Shown: piece by piece, positions 25,052-34,630 of the stretch
How positions within the stretch are numbered: position 1 is the stretch's first letter
How the letters are laid out: the number at the start of each line of letters is the position of its first letter
Assembly (NCBI GenBank): GCA_964545045.1
Contig: CAZJEN010000003.1
Coordinates: forward strand, 1-64,000
DNA length: 64,000 bases
Source: SIG307 sp964545045
GTDB lineage: Bacteria > Bacillota > Clostridia > Lachnospirales > Lachnospiraceae
Direction: 5' to 3'
Position numbers and translations under genes: made by a program
The notes under the pieces: model-generated
What the model saw: the letters and a program-made list of their open reading frames with translations, nothing else
The model's database searches: none
What the model was told of the DNA's origin: nothing

Positions 25052-27358
25052 ATGAAAAAGAACATCACACTGAAACCATTTGTATGCGCGATAGCGGCTT
25101 CTCTGCTGCTCCTGCCTGCGGCAGGCTGCAATTCCTCCGGAAGCTCTCCGGCAGGTTCAGACCAGCCGGGCATCACCGATGCCGCAGAAAAGCCTACCGC
25201 TGCTCCGAATGCCACTGCGACCGCTGCTCCGGAGACCACTGCAACTCCTACGACCGATGTTGACCTGACCGATGCCCCGGAAGAAAAGCCTTTGTCGGCA
25301 CCTCTGTTTTCCGCAGACGGCGGTTTTTACGACGAACCATTTTCCCTGACGCTTTCTTCGAAACCGGGGACTACCGTTTACTATACCTTAGACGGCAGCG
25401 ACCCGCGTACCTCCGATACTGCTACCGAATACACAAAGGAGATTCCGATTTACAACAACACTGACGAATCAAATGTGTACAGTGCGGTAAGAGATATTAC
25501 CCTCGCAGACTATACGCCGCCTCAGTTTAACGTGGACAAAGGTATAACGGTCCGTGCCGCGATTAAGACGGATGAAGGCGAATTCGGCGCGGTTGTTACC
25601 AACAGCTACTTTGTCGGCAAGGAAGCTTCTTATTACAGCGAAATGAAGGTAATCTCCATGGTCACCGACAGCGATTATCTTTTTGATAAGGACACCGGTG
25701 CCTATATGATCGGTTCCAAATATAGCAAGTGGCTAAACAGCGACGAGTACGTACAATACGATGCCGGTGATGTACGCAATGTAACCAATTATAATACCAA
25801 GGGCCGTGAAACCGAGTTCCCGGTTTCCATTCAGGTGTTTGAAGACGGAACGGCTGTCTTTTCTGCCGATGTCGGTGCCAGAATTTCCGGTAACTGGTCC
25901 CGTGCCCATGCCCAGAAAAGCTTCCGTCTCTATTCCAGAAAAGAATACGGTACAAAGAAAATGAAGTACAGTCTCATTGAGAATCTTACCGACGTAAACG
26001 GCAACTTAATCGAAAGCTTCGATAAAGTTACCCTCCGCAACGGCGGTAACGACTACCAGGAGCTGCATTTCCGCGATGCCCTGATTCATGATTTGACAAA
26101 GGACCTTGCATTTGACGTTATGGGTGCAGAACCTTGCATTTTATTTGTTAACGGCGAATTCTGGGGCTTTTACATGATTCGCGAAAAGACTGACGGCGAA
26201 TATATCGAATCTCACTACGGCATTCCAAAGGAGGATGTTGCAGTTATTAAAAACAGCGACATTGAGGAAGGTACCGAAGAGGATTTAGAGGATTTCCGCA
26301 ACTTCTGCCTTTGGGCCGCTTCCGCAGATATGACCGACGAAGCCAACTACAAGAAGCTCTGCGACTCCATGGATATTCAAAGTCTTATGGATTATGTGAC
26401 CGTAGAAACCTACATAAACAACAACGACTGGGCGAACGGCAGCAGTAACAACTGGATGGTATGGCATTCCAGAACCGTAAACCCTGAGCTTCCGAAGGCC
26501 GACGGCAAGTGGCGCTTTATTCTCTACGATACCGAGTTTTCCACCGGTCTGTACGGTAACGACAAAACCGTGTGCGGATATGATTTACTGAACAATATGT
26601 CTGCCGGAGATGAGGATTTTAATATCCCGAACATTGTACGCAACCTTTGCAAAAACGATGAATTCCGTCAGACGTTCTATGTGAATTACCTTCGCATCAT
26701 GGAAACCTGCTTTGATTCCAAGCTGGTAGATCAGAAAACGGATGAATATGCCGCAGCCTACGGCGATGCAGTGAAGGCTACCTTCGCCCGTTTCGGAATG
26801 GATTGGGCTGCTTGGAGTTTCGACAACGAAGTAGAACAGTTCAAGTATTACTTCAACCGTCGTCCGAAATATGCAAAGCGCTTTTTAAATACTTTCTGCG
26901 ATGTGCAGGAGAACGAGATAGGTGCTGATACGTCCTTCTCCACAGAGAATCAGATTCCGGAAACCTCTGACTGGACCTATTACGGCGAGGCAACGTTCCA
27001 TATTGATTCTACGGACAACTCCTTACATATCTCCGTTCCGCAGGCAACAGGAAATTCCTGGAGAATACAGGCTCTGACCGGAGATATCGAACTCATACAG
27101 GGGTGCGAGTACCGCCTCACCTTTGATGCATCCTCCACGGATTCCTCAAAGCCTAAGCTTCTGTTCGGCCTTCAGGAAGGCTGGAGCGAGCCGCAGGCCT
27201 GGGTTGCCGAGGTTCCGCTTACGCCGGAGTTAAAGAGCTACGAATTCCGTTTTGTAATGACCGAACGCATTGAAGATGGCTGGAAGTTCTGCCTTAACGT
27301 CGGAAAATGCACGGGAGACTTAGTTTTCAAAAATGTTTCCCTTGTAAGAACCAAGTAA
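25052..27358 (+). CDS. CotH-kinase-like surface lipoprotein 2
   Basis: The gene encodes 768 residues with the same order as its neighbour: lipoprotein signal (PAAGC), Ala/Thr/Pro linker, HEX_C-like module (GTTVYYTLDGSDPRTSD), CotH domain and C-terminal beta-sandwich (TSDWTYYGEATFHIDS). Long blocks match the first copy, so this is a tandem duplication. At the motif that reads FYDLDISSGL in copy 1, copy 2 reads LYDTEFSTGL, replacing the second Asp by Glu. The two copies may differ in activity. The gap to copy 1 is 32 bp and no promoter or terminator is obvious there, so they form one operon. Confidence 0.88.
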   Translation: MKKNITLKPFVCAIAASLLLLPAAGCNSSGSSPAGSDQPGITDAAEKPTAAPNATATAAPETTATPTTDVDLTDAPEEKPLSAPLFSADGGFYDEPFSLTLSSKPGTTVYYTLDGSDPRTSDTATEYTKEIPIYNNTDESNVYSAVRDITLADYTPPQFNVDKGITVRAAIKTDEGEFGAVVTNSYFVGKEASYYSEMKVISMVTDSDYLFDKDTGAYMIGSKYSKWLNSDEYVQYDAGDVRNVTNYNTKGRETEFPVSIQVFEDGTAVFSADVGARISGNWSRAHAQKSFRLYSRKEYGTKKMKYSLIENLTDVNGNLIESFDKVTLRNGGNDYQELHFRDALIHDLTKDLAFDVMGAEPCILFVNGEFWGFYMIREKTDGEYIESHYGIPKEDVAVIKNSDIEEGTEEDLEDFRNFCLWAASADMTDEANYKKLCDSMDIQSLMDYVTVETYINNNDWANGSSNNWMVWHSRTVNPELPKADGKWRFILYDTEFSTGLYGNDKTVCGYDLLNNMSAGDEDFNIPNIVRNLCKNDEFRQTFYVNYLRIMETCFDSKLVDQKTDEYAAAYGDAVKATFARFGMDWAAWSFDNEVEQFKYYFNRRPKYAKRFLNTFCDVQENEIGADTSFSTENQIPETSDWTYYGEATFHIDSTDNSLHISVPQATGNSWRIQALTGDIELIQGCEYRLTFDASSTDSSKPKLLFGLQEGWSEPQAWVAEVPLTPELKSYEFRFVMTERIEDGWKFCLNVGKCTGDLVFKNVSLVRTK

Positions 27359-27411
27359 TGTATTTTGATAAAACAATTCAAAAAAAGGGCTGTCACATTA
27401 AGATAGCCTCT

Positions 27412-27448
27412 AAAGAAAGACGTCCCCGGTTTGAGGACGTCTTTCTTT
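27412..27448. terminator. Bidirectional terminator between cotH2 and the alpha-galactosidase gene
   Basis: AAAGAAAGACGTCC (27412-27425) and GGACGTCTTTCTTT (27435-27448) form a 14-bp stem with T-rich ends on both strands. Confidence 0.85.
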
Positions 27449-27483
27449 GTCTTATATTCATCTTGTCATTCCGTCTATTGTGC

Positions 27484-29319
27484 TTATTTCTCGTAGAGCC
27501 ATGCCTTCGCACTGAAATCCCCCGACAACTCGCCGTAAGAGGAAAGTACTGTTGCACCCTGTAAGAAGTCGGTTGCCACTTCCTTAGAATCTCCGAACCG
27601 GTGTGCAATTGCAAGGTACTTATTCCCCAGCTGGCGAATCACCAGCTGCTCTCCCACCGGGTTTAAGTAGCTCTCCGTCTCGCAGGAAATCAAGGTTGTC
27701 TTACCGTCTTTGATAATCAGTGCCGCCTTACGGTAAAAGTCCATTCCTTCCTCGATACAAGCCCATTGCTCCTCGGACAACTCATAAATATCACCGCTGA
27801 TACACATACGTCCCAAGAGCGTATTTATCAAGGAATATTGCAGTCTCTGAACACTGTCTTCCTTGCGAAGTACCGCCCAAATCTGGCTCTGGTCAGGACG
27901 AATGACACGATGCAGATTTGCCGCAATAATCGGAATACAGGTAATCTCATGAGCATCGGAAAAGCTGGACTGAGATGAAATCTCCATCATGGACGGCTCC
28001 AGACGGTGTCCGCCACTGGAACAATTCTCAATAACAATATCCGAAATCTCCTCTTTTATCTTGCGGAAGAAAGCCTGAGACGCCAGGGCATACTTACGAA
28101 CCCCTTCCCCGAAGCCGTCCGGGTCGTCACAGCCCATACCGATGGTGTCGTTATAATCCACCTTGATGTAACCGAAGCCGCAATCCTTTAACAGCTTGAT
28201 AACCTTTTCGCTCAGATAATCGATAACCCACGGGTCCGCCATATCAAAGAACCGGTGCTCTCCCACCGTAATCGGCACACCTCCCCTCTTTAACAGGTGG
28301 TCCGGTACATTGTAATGTTTCGAACCGGTGCCCACGGACTCAAATTCGAACCAAATGCCCGGTATCATACCACACTGTCTTACATAATCCGCCATGGGCT
28401 TTAAGCCCCCCGGAAACTTGGTCTCATTGATATCCCAGTCCCCCACACAAGTCCACCAGTATTTTGCATTTCCGTACCAGCCGGAATCCATAACAAAATA
28501 CTGCAGGCCCTTGTCCTTTAACTTATCACACATGTTCTTGATATTCTCAAGGCTCGGATTGCCCCATGTGGTACAATACTCATTAAACATAATGCCCATC
28601 TGACAATCAATCGGGGATATATCCGGCTTCTGGGCTTTTACCAACTTATCACACACATCATAAACGGAATCACCGAAAGCTACCGCCGCCTTCGGTGTCG
28701 TAAAACTCTCTCCCGGCGCTACGGTCTTTGTCCAGTTCCCGAAATCTCTGTCCGCAATACCGCCTGCCACCGTTACTGTATTGTCCCGACCGGTCACAAT
28801 CAGCTCCATCTGCCAGGAAGACGGGGAATACAACTGGATGCCGACAAATTCACCCTTTTCGCTGTTCTCCAGCACAAGGAACGGGAAATATTTCCGCACA
28901 GGCATGGAACCTACCGTACCAAACTTCTCCACACGATAACCGTTACCGCTCCAGGAATGTTCTAAATGTAAATCATAGATACTTTCCTTACGAAGCTTAC
29001 CCTCTGCACTCCAGAAGGACTGCATGCGGTAAAAAGAATCTGCATCAACGCCCTTTAAGGCAAAACTGGACAGCATTTCAAGCGCCGCCGGTTCCTCGCT
29101 TTCATTGGTAAAGGTAGTCTGCAAAAATACCACATCCCCCTCTGTCTCCCGGTGCAGGGTTACCTTATGCTGCCTGTTGTCTTCGTAAACCACCTGTCTT
29201 TCATCCTCAAGCACCTTTTTCAGTTCCCTTGTGGATTGACCGTCACACATAGTAAGTCCTGCGGAATAGCCTCCCGCAAAGGAATCTTTCTGCAATCTCA
29301 GTTCAACGTACTGGTCCAT
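27484..29319 (-). CDS. Alpha-galactosidase, GH36
   Basis: The gene encodes 611 residues, shorter than the common GH36 enzymes of about 730 because the N-terminal supersandwich is compact. The barrel carries the nucleophile motif YIKVDYND (Asp near residue 388) and the acid/base region ENCSSGGHR...SSFSDAHE (Asp near 454). The C-terminal beta domain is short. The enzyme releases terminal alpha-1,6-galactose from raffinose-type sugars or galactomannan. No signal peptide is visible, so it acts in the cytoplasm on imported oligosaccharides. The ATG follows GAGGAGGT. Monocistronic as seen here. Confidence 0.92.
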   Translation of the reverse strand: MDQYVELRLQKDSFAGGYSAGLTMCDGQSTRELKKVLEDERQVVYEDNRQHKVTLHRETEGDVVFLQTTFTNESEEPAALEMLSSFALKGVDADSFYRMQSFWSAEGKLRKESIYDLHLEHSWSGNGYRVEKFGTVGSMPVRKYFPFLVLENSEKGEFVGIQLYSPSSWQMELIVTGRDNTVTVAGGIADRDFGNWTKTVAPGESFTTPKAAVAFGDSVYDVCDKLVKAQKPDISPIDCQMGIMFNEYCTTWGNPSLENIKNMCDKLKDKGLQYFVMDSGWYGNAKYWWTCVGDWDINETKFPGGLKPMADYVRQCGMIPGIWFEFESVGTGSKHYNVPDHLLKRGGVPITVGEHRFFDMADPWVIDYLSEKVIKLLKDCGFGYIKVDYNDTIGMGCDDPDGFGEGVRKYALASQAFFRKIKEEISDIVIENCSSGGHRLEPSMMEISSQSSFSDAHEITCIPIIAANLHRVIRPDQSQIWAVLRKEDSVQRLQYSLINTLLGRMCISGDIYELSEEQWACIEEGMDFYRKAALIIKDGKTTLISCETESYLNPVGEQLVIRQLGNKYLAIAHRFGDSKEVATDFLQGATVLSSYGELSGDFSAKAWLYEK

Positions 29320-29527
29320 TTTGCTACCTCCTCGTTATCTTCAACTTACACTTATCCTTCTCCGTTTGCTCCCGTTCCACTATTTGCTGTATCACGCATT
29401 CATCGTTTCTTACTACTCATCTTACCATACTTTCCTCTGCTTTAGTATGCCATTTAGTGCAAAGTTTGTAATTAAGATGTCCTGTCTTCGAAGTTTTTCA
29501 CTTGCTGACTTTTTTCAGATGAGCAAC

Positions 29528-29559
29528 AAAAACGGGGCACACATCTAAATGCGCGCCCC
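29528..29559 (-). terminator. Terminator of the FtsX exporter operon
   Basis: On the minus strand GGGGCGCGC pairs with GTGTGCCCC (G-U tolerated), followed by GTTTTTG. It ends the permease/ATPase/permease operon. Confidence 0.7.
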
Positions 29560-29572
29560 ACTTACAAGAGAT

Positions 29573-30670
29573 TTAATATTCACAAATATCCGCCCGATGC
29601 ATCTGACGACATCTGGTAAGAATCAGCGGTACTAAAATAATCACGTTACAAAGCACCAGTCCAAATAACGCCACATTATTAAAGTAGTCCAGATATTTTC
29701 CTGCCGGATACAACACCAGATGATTGAGCAAATACAAACCAAGGAAAAAGAAAACTCCGCCGCCTATGAGGGCAATCCCCTCCATCCAGAGAAGCTCTCC
29801 CACAATCTTTCCGGTAATCCTGCGTTTTCCCATGCCAATGGCACGATATACCGCAAATTCGAAGGTTCTGCCCTGATAAACACCTACAAACACCGCATTT
29901 ACCGTCACCGCCATAATAATGGCCAACAGCACAAGCACAGCGATGTAGATTTTCGGAAGAAAGGAGAAAGTACGGTCTACGTCTCTCATATCCACCTCAT
30001 AGTCGTGGATTGTCACCGGATACTGTTCTTCCAACCATTCCAGATAAGATTCAAACTCCGGTTTACTCATTCCCGTATTTAGCACCATATAATTCCCGAC
30101 AGGTCCATCTTCTTCATAAAAGTAAGAAGCGTAGGTCCTTTGGTCGGTAATCGCAGCCAAGGTATACTCCTCCGATATACCCGAAAACTTCTCCGGAGAA
30201 AGGATATCTCCCTGCTTTAAGCCTAAATTATTCGCCACCCGTTCGCTCATAATCACGCTTCTTGGTTCCAATTCGGACAAATCGCATCCGATATCATTCA
30301 CCTCGAAGAAAAGCTTTAATTCCTCTTCTGTTAAGAAAGTAAGTGACTGATATCCTACCGTAAAACTCATCATACTTTCTACATTTAAGTAGTTTCCCCA
30401 TCCCAACTCTAATAAACTGACTCCTTCTTTGTTTCGCGCATCCTCTGCCGCTTCCTCATAGCCTTTCATAGTTTCCTCATCTCGGGCATTCAAACCAAGA
30501 AATGCTGACTTTTGGTACAATTCCGCCCCGAACTCTTCAAAGCTGGTTACTACATTCATTACATATAAGCCTGCCAAATACGCCGCAAAGCTTAAGAATA
30601 TCATAAAAATCAACACCGCGCAACGTGCCTTATTTTCCTTGATAAAATGCAATGGTGAAAACGGTTTCAT
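29573..30670 (-). CDS. FtsX-like ABC permease 2
   Basis: The gene encodes 365 residues. One N-terminal membrane helix (about 17-37), a large extracellular MacB-type periplasmic-core-like region (38-245) and three C-terminal helices (about 255-350) form the FtsX layout. The ATG at 30670 overlaps the ATPase stop codon (ATGA), so translation is coupled; an upstream ATG lies inside the ATPase gene. It works with the ATPase and the second permease as an efflux or mechanotransmission complex, often exporting peptides or sensing antimicrobial peptides together with a two-component system, as in this locus. Confidence 0.87.
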   Translation of the reverse strand: MKPFSPLHFIKENKARCAVLIFMIFLSFAAYLAGLYVMNVVTSFEEFGAELYQKSAFLGLNARDEETMKGYEEAAEDARNKEGVSLLELGWGNYLNVESMMSFTVGYQSLTFLTEEELKLFFEVNDIGCDLSELEPRSVIMSERVANNLGLKQGDILSPEKFSGISEEYTLAAITDQRTYASYFYEEDGPVGNYMVLNTGMSKPEFESYLEWLEEQYPVTIHDYEVDMRDVDRTFSFLPKIYIAVLVLLAIIMAVTVNAVFVGVYQGRTFEFAVYRAIGMGKRRITGKIVGELLWMEGIALIGGGVFFFLGLYLLNHLVLYPAGKYLDYFNNVALFGLVLCNVIILVPLILTRCRQMHRADICEY

Positions 30671-31344
30671 CGCGCACCGCCTTCCTTTACGGAGCTGACC
30701 ATGCCGTCCCACATTTCCACCGTCAGGTCCGCATCCTTTAAAATGGAGTGGTCGTGGGTAATGACAAGCACCAGATGCTCCTTTGCATACTCCTTTAAAA
30801 TGTCCATTACTGCAAAGGCCGTCTCATGGTCCAGGGCCGCCGTCGGCTCATCCGCAAACAGCACCTTCGGCCCGTTCATCATAGCCCTTGCGATTGCCAC
30901 ACGCTGCCGTTGTCCGCCGGAAAGCTTCCCCGGACGCTTTTTCAGTTCCTTTTCTCCCAGGCCGAGACTCTTAAGCAAGCTTTCCGCACGAACCCTTACT
31001 TCCTCGCCTTTTCCGTTTGCCGCCACCGTTACATTGGCAAGAGAATTCATATACGGCACCAGAAAATGTCGCTGGAACACAAATCCGAATTCATCTCTGC
31101 GAAGCTTTTCTCTTTCCTGCTCCTTGAGACCGGTAAGATTTTTCCCGTTATAAATAATCTCTCCCGCCGTCGGAGTTTTGAGCGTAGAAAGACAGTACAT
31201 CAGCGTGGATTTTCCGGAACCGGAAGGTCCGATAATACCTACCAGCCCCTTATCCGGTAAATTCAAATCAAAGCCACCCAATGCATATACCTTTTCTTCC
31301 TTTTCCATATCATAAATCATGGTAATATTCTTTATTTCAAACAT
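30667..31344 (-). CDS. ABC transporter ATP-binding protein (MacB/LolD type)
   Basis: The gene encodes 225 residues with a complete nucleotide-binding domain: Walker A GPSGSGKST near 39, signature LSGGQRQRVAIARAM near 141 and Walker B VLFADEPTAALD. The Q-loop is FQRHFLVPYM. It energises the two flanking FtsX permeases at the inner membrane face. It lies 53 bp after the first permease gene and overlaps the second by 4 nt. Confidence 0.94.
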   Translation of the reverse strand: MFEIKNITMIYDMEKEEKVYALGGFDLNLPDKGLVGIIGPSGSGKSTLMYCLSTLKTPTAGEIIYNGKNLTGLKEQEREKLRRDEFGFVFQRHFLVPYMNSLANVTVAANGKGEEVRVRAESLLKSLGLGEKELKKRPGKLSGGQRQRVAIARAMMNGPKVLFADEPTAALDHETAFAVMDILKEYAKEHLVLVITHDHSILKDADLTVEMWDGMVSSVKEGGAR

Positions 31345-31397
31345 GTATATCCTCCTTTTGTTCTACTCACACCCGGTCGTTTTCCTCTTTTGCAAAC

Positions 31398-32555
31398 TCA
31401 GTACAAATCCTCTTCCATTGCATCTACAGTGCGAATTTTGTGTAACGCAAGCCGAATCGGAAGCTGGAGCAGTGCAAACACCACTGCATAGCCGCATACA
31501 ATTTCACCTATGACCGAAATATCCAGATAGTTACAAGCCAATCCCATAGGTGCAATCAAAAGTGCATCCACCGTTACCATGCCGATTATCGTTACAACCG
31601 TTCCGGCAACCACTGCCACCGTAAAGTAAAACAACATTTCCCGCAAAATAGAGAAGTAAATCTCTCTTCTGCTGTAGCCGATGGAGCAATACAAACACCA
31701 TTCTCCGTGACGGTCACGCAAGATTGTGGTATATACCAAAAACAGCATCACCGCCATCACAACCATAACGCCCCTGAACACCAATTTTGCCGGTGTTTCC
31801 ACTTCGGCAAAGACCTCCTCATACTCTGCGTTCCCTGCCTTATAGTCAAATATCCATGCCTCATTGTCGGAAAACTCATACCCCATTTTCCGAATCAAAG
31901 CTCCCATATCCTCAATGCTTCCGTCGGATAAGACACAAACCGCCCTTCCGTAATCCCGGTCCGCCACCTCAATACCTCCGCCGAAGTAAGAGTCACTTTC
32001 TGCAATTCCAACAATCTGATAGGCTTCATCCGAGAGCTTCTGTCCCAGGGTAAGTCCTGCATTTTTCATAATACCGTCTGCCAGTATAATTTCCCCCGGT
32101 GCATCCGGCAGCTCTCCTTCCTTTAAGGAAGCTCCCATATGCTCCATATAGACTTTCAAAAAGGCTTCGTCACCCAACGGAAAGGTAAAATAATATTGCC
32201 CGATTAATGCATAAACAGTGGCTCCCATATTTTGCGTTTTCTGTACATTTTCCACTCCCGGTTGTTTCCGTAAGCGTTCCATAAAAAGTTCTTCTGCCTC
32301 TGCGTATGCCGCTTGCGCTTCTTCCTCCGACGCCATTGCATCCCAGTCAACACCAAAGGTGCTGTCCGGTAACTGCACCAATTGCATCTTTTTCGTATCC
32401 TCCGACAGGATCTTCTTAAAACTCTCCGTCCCGGAAGAAAGAATAAACTGGGTCAGATACACAATCAGCAAGTACAGTGCCAGACTGACAATCAACACCG
32501 CCGCACGCCGCTTATTATTTCGTATGTAATTCATTGCGGACAATTTCTGTCTCAT
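31398..32555 (-). CDS. FtsX-like ABC permease 1
   Basis: The gene encodes 385 residues. I place the start at the ATG at 32555, 8 nt after GGAGG; the GTG two codons upstream is too close to that site. It has one N-terminal helix (about 18-38), an external domain (40-255) and three C-terminal helices. It is the first gene of the exporter operon. The overall layout matches the second permease without close sequence identity, so the exporter is probably a heterodimer. Two candidate response-regulator sites lie upstream of its promoter. Confidence 0.87.
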   Translation of the reverse strand: MRQKLSAMNYIRNNKRRAAVLIVSLALYLLIVYLTQFILSSGTESFKKILSEDTKKMQLVQLPDSTFGVDWDAMASEEEAQAAYAEAEELFMERLRKQPGVENVQKTQNMGATVYALIGQYYFTFPLGDEAFLKVYMEHMGASLKEGELPDAPGEIILADGIMKNAGLTLGQKLSDEAYQIVGIAESDSYFGGGIEVADRDYGRAVCVLSDGSIEDMGALIRKMGYEFSDNEAWIFDYKAGNAEYEEVFAEVETPAKLVFRGVMVVMAVMLFLVYTTILRDRHGEWCLYCSIGYSRREIYFSILREMLFYFTVAVVAGTVVTIIGMVTVDALLIAPMGLACNYLDISVIGEIVCGYAVVFALLQLPIRLALHKIRTVDAMEEDLY

Positions 32556-32580
32556 GCTCACAACCTCCTTTGTTGCTCTC

Positions 32581-32646
32581 AGTATAGCAACCTAAGCTCC
32601 CGATAAAAAGTAACCACAGTCACAACTTCGGTATGACTGTGGTCAT
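32581..32646 (-). promoter_or_regulatory. Exporter promoter with two candidate response-regulator sites
   Basis: On the minus strand an extended -10 (TGCTATACT; TATACT at 32581-32586) lacks a good -35 (TTTTTA), as expected for an activated promoter. Two 14-bp sites of the form RTGACT-N2-GGTyAy lie upstream: 32610-32623, centred near -42, and 32633-32646, near -65, about 23 bp apart. The first is on the minus strand and the second on the plus strand. A closely matching site stands before the kinase gene. Confidence 0.55.
32606..32643 (-). terminator. Terminator of the two-component operon
   Basis: On the minus strand ACCACAGTCA pairs with TGACTGTGGT around an 11-nt loop, followed by TACTTTTT. 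It overlaps the two candidate regulator sites, whose inverted orientation creates the hairpin. Confidence 0.55.
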
Positions 32647-32654
32647 ATTTTGTT

Positions 32655-33293
32655 TTATCCTTTCATCGCCACGATAAGCTTCGCCCTGTCGTGAATCCCT
32701 GTTTTATCATAAATGGAGGAAATATAATTCTTTACCGTTCCCTCGGAAATATAAAGACGCTCCGCAATCTGACGGTTGGTCAGTCCCTCTGCCAGAAGAG
32801 TGCAAATCTCCTTTTCCCTCTCCGTCATATCCGGTGCCAAAGCCTCACTCTGCACTTCCTTTTGCGGCTCCTTGGCTCCCATCAGTGCCGCCAGACGCAA
32901 CATCACCTTATGGTCAATGACATTCCGCCCGTTTAATATCTGCTCAATGGCACCTAAAATCGCTTCTTTTCCGCTGTCCTTAAGTAAATATCCGTCCGCA
33001 CCGTTGGCAATGGCCTTCGTAATATTGTCATCGTCGTAAAAGGTGGTCAGTACCAGAATTTTCACTGCCGGGTACTTCGCCCGAAGCTTTTCAATGAGCT
33101 CAATACCGCCCATGCCCTTCATATTCAAATCCACCAGTGCCAGATCACAAATGATCGTTTCCAGGCACTGCAATGCCTCGTTTCCGTCCTTTGCCTTCCC
33201 CACGATTTCCATGCCGTTCATGGATAAAATAATCTCTAGGCTGTCCAGTAATAACGGCTCATCATCCACCAAAAGAATCCTAGTCTTCTCCAT
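32655..33293 (-). CDS. NarL/LuxR-type response regulator
   Basis: The gene encodes 212 residues from the ATG at 33293, which follows GGAGG by 6 nt. The receiver domain has VDDEP (acidic pocket), the phospho-acceptor Asp in ALVDLNMKG near residue 55, the switch Thr in VLTTF and the Lys in LLKDSG. A LuxR-type HTH with TEREKEICTLLAEGLTNRQIAERLYISEGTVKNYISSI ends it (about 150-212). Its partner kinase gene overlaps it by 14 nt. It probably activates the downstream exporter operon. Confidence 0.94.
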   Translation of the reverse strand: MEKTRILLVDDEPLLLDSLEIILSMNGMEIVGKAKDGNEALQCLETIICDLALVDLNMKGMGGIELIEKLRAKYPAVKILVLTTFYDDDNITKAIANGADGYLLKDSGKEAILGAIEQILNGRNVIDHKVMLRLAALMGAKEPQKEVQSEALAPDMTEREKEICTLLAEGLTNRQIAERLYISEGTVKNYISSIYDKTGIHDRAKLIVAMKG

Positions 33294-34542
33294 CTTCTTC
33301 CTCCCGTACAAGCGGCACCGTCAGCACCGCACAAAATCCGTTTTCATTAGTAAATCTTGCATCTCCGCCACATCTTTTTAAATAAGACACAATCTTTTTC
33401 AAACCAAAGCCCGCCATTATCCTTGCATCCTTATTTTCTTCCGAAAAATCTCCCGTTCCGTTATCCCGTATACTCACTTGCAAATGGGCGCTGTCTACCC
33501 GGACAGAAAGTAAAAATCGGGTAGCATTTCCGTGCTTTACACCGTTTGTCAAAAGTTCCTGCACCGCTCCGGTCATAAACTCCGTGTGCTCCTTCGGAAG
33601 CGGCCGCATCTCCGATATCACATCCACATCCGTCATTACCGTAAGTTCCGTATCCATCATAAAGTTATCCGTCACAGCCGATAGCTCCCGCAGAAAATCC
33701 TCTATCTGTATCCCTTGACTCTCCTTATCCAATACCCGCACCGCACACCGGATTGCGGTAAGACCTTCCTTCATCCGTTCCTTGGCTGTAACCATGCGTT
33801 CCTTCGCTTTTTCAGAATCTACCTCCATCAGCAGCTCTGCCGCATCTAGCGTCATCACCGCCGCCGTAATGGTATACCCCACACTGTTGTGAATGTTGCG
33901 GCTGATATTTTCCCGTTCTTCCAGCCTTGCATTCCGCTCCACAAGATAGTTTTTCATTCTTAATTCCTGATTTAATTTCCTCTCATATAGTTCATTTACG
34001 GCTGCACCGCGCACTGCTATCGCACTTTCCCGCTGTATCCGGAGATAATGCGTCATTGCCGACTCTATCCCATAAAACACAGCGGAACAAACGGTCAGGA
34101 GTAATACATGCCAAAGCACTTCAGGCAGCGACTCCGTTAATTCCCCGGTTAGCAACCAACACACAAAAAAGCCAAGAAAACAGAATCCCCCCGGCAAAAA
34201 TATGCGAAAGAAAGAATACGTTTCTTTTTCTCCTTGATTTTGTCCACTTACCATTTCATCAGCTTGTACTCTTCTTCCCGTAACCAACCGTAGCTCATAA
34301 AAAATCAAATACGCCGCAAAATGCCCTGCCGCCAAAGAGAAAAGCAAAGAAAGAATCCCTTGCATCACCAAGGAACTCTTGCTTTGCTCATCTGAAATGC
34401 TCTGTATTTGAAATACCACAATAAGGGCTGCCCCACAAAGAAGGCATCCCATAAAATACTCCGCATGAAACCCGGCAAGAACACAAAGCCCCGCCAGTAA
34501 AATTGTAGTCCATAAAAAACGTATCATTTTGTTTTCCGACAT
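33280..34542 (-). CDS. Sensor histidine kinase, HisKA_3 type
   Basis: The gene encodes about 420 residues. I take the ATG at 34542, which has GGTGA five bases upstream and fits the promoter; upstream starts (TTG, ATG) would lie at or before the -10. Six membrane helices fill about 5-175 with almost no external domain, then a coiled coil. The dimerisation motif ERENISRNIHNSVG carries the phospho-accepting His near 218. The ATPase has NGVKHGNATRF and RDNGTG. Such kinases without sensory loops often sense membrane stress or rely on an ABC exporter, as in this locus. Confidence 0.9.
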   Translation of the reverse strand: MSENKMIRFLWTTILLAGLCVLAGFHAEYFMGCLLCGAALIVVFQIQSISDEQSKSSLVMQGILSLLFSLAAGHFAAYLIFYELRLVTGRRVQADEMVSGQNQGEKETYSFFRIFLPGGFCFLGFFVCWLLTGELTESLPEVLWHVLLLTVCSAVFYGIESAMTHYLRIQRESAIAVRGAAVNELYERKLNQELRMKNYLVERNARLEERENISRNIHNSVGYTITAAVMTLDAAELLMEVDSEKAKERMVTAKERMKEGLTAIRCAVRVLDKESQGIQIEDFLRELSAVTDNFMMDTELTVMTDVDVISEMRPLPKEHTEFMTGAVQELLTNGVKHGNATRFLLSVRVDSAHLQVSIRDNGTGDFSEENKDARIMAGFGLKKIVSYLKRCGGDARFTNENGFCAVLTVPLVREEEDGED

Positions 34543-34558
34543 AAACATCACCGTTTTT

Positions 34559-34602
34559 ATCATACCACAATGCAAATTGATTTACAATGTGACTCCGGTC
34601 AT
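34559..34602 (-). promoter_or_regulatory. Promoter of the two-component operon with a regulator site
   Basis: On the minus strand TTGTAA (34582-34587), 17 bp, TATGAT (34559-34564). Immediately upstream, GTGACTCCGGTCAT (34589-34602) matches the exporter site ATGACTGTGGTCAT at 11 of 14 positions and is centred near -43. This suggests autoactivation. Confidence 0.55.
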
Positions 34603-34630
34603 GTTTTGGTAGTTCTTTTTCTCAAACAAG

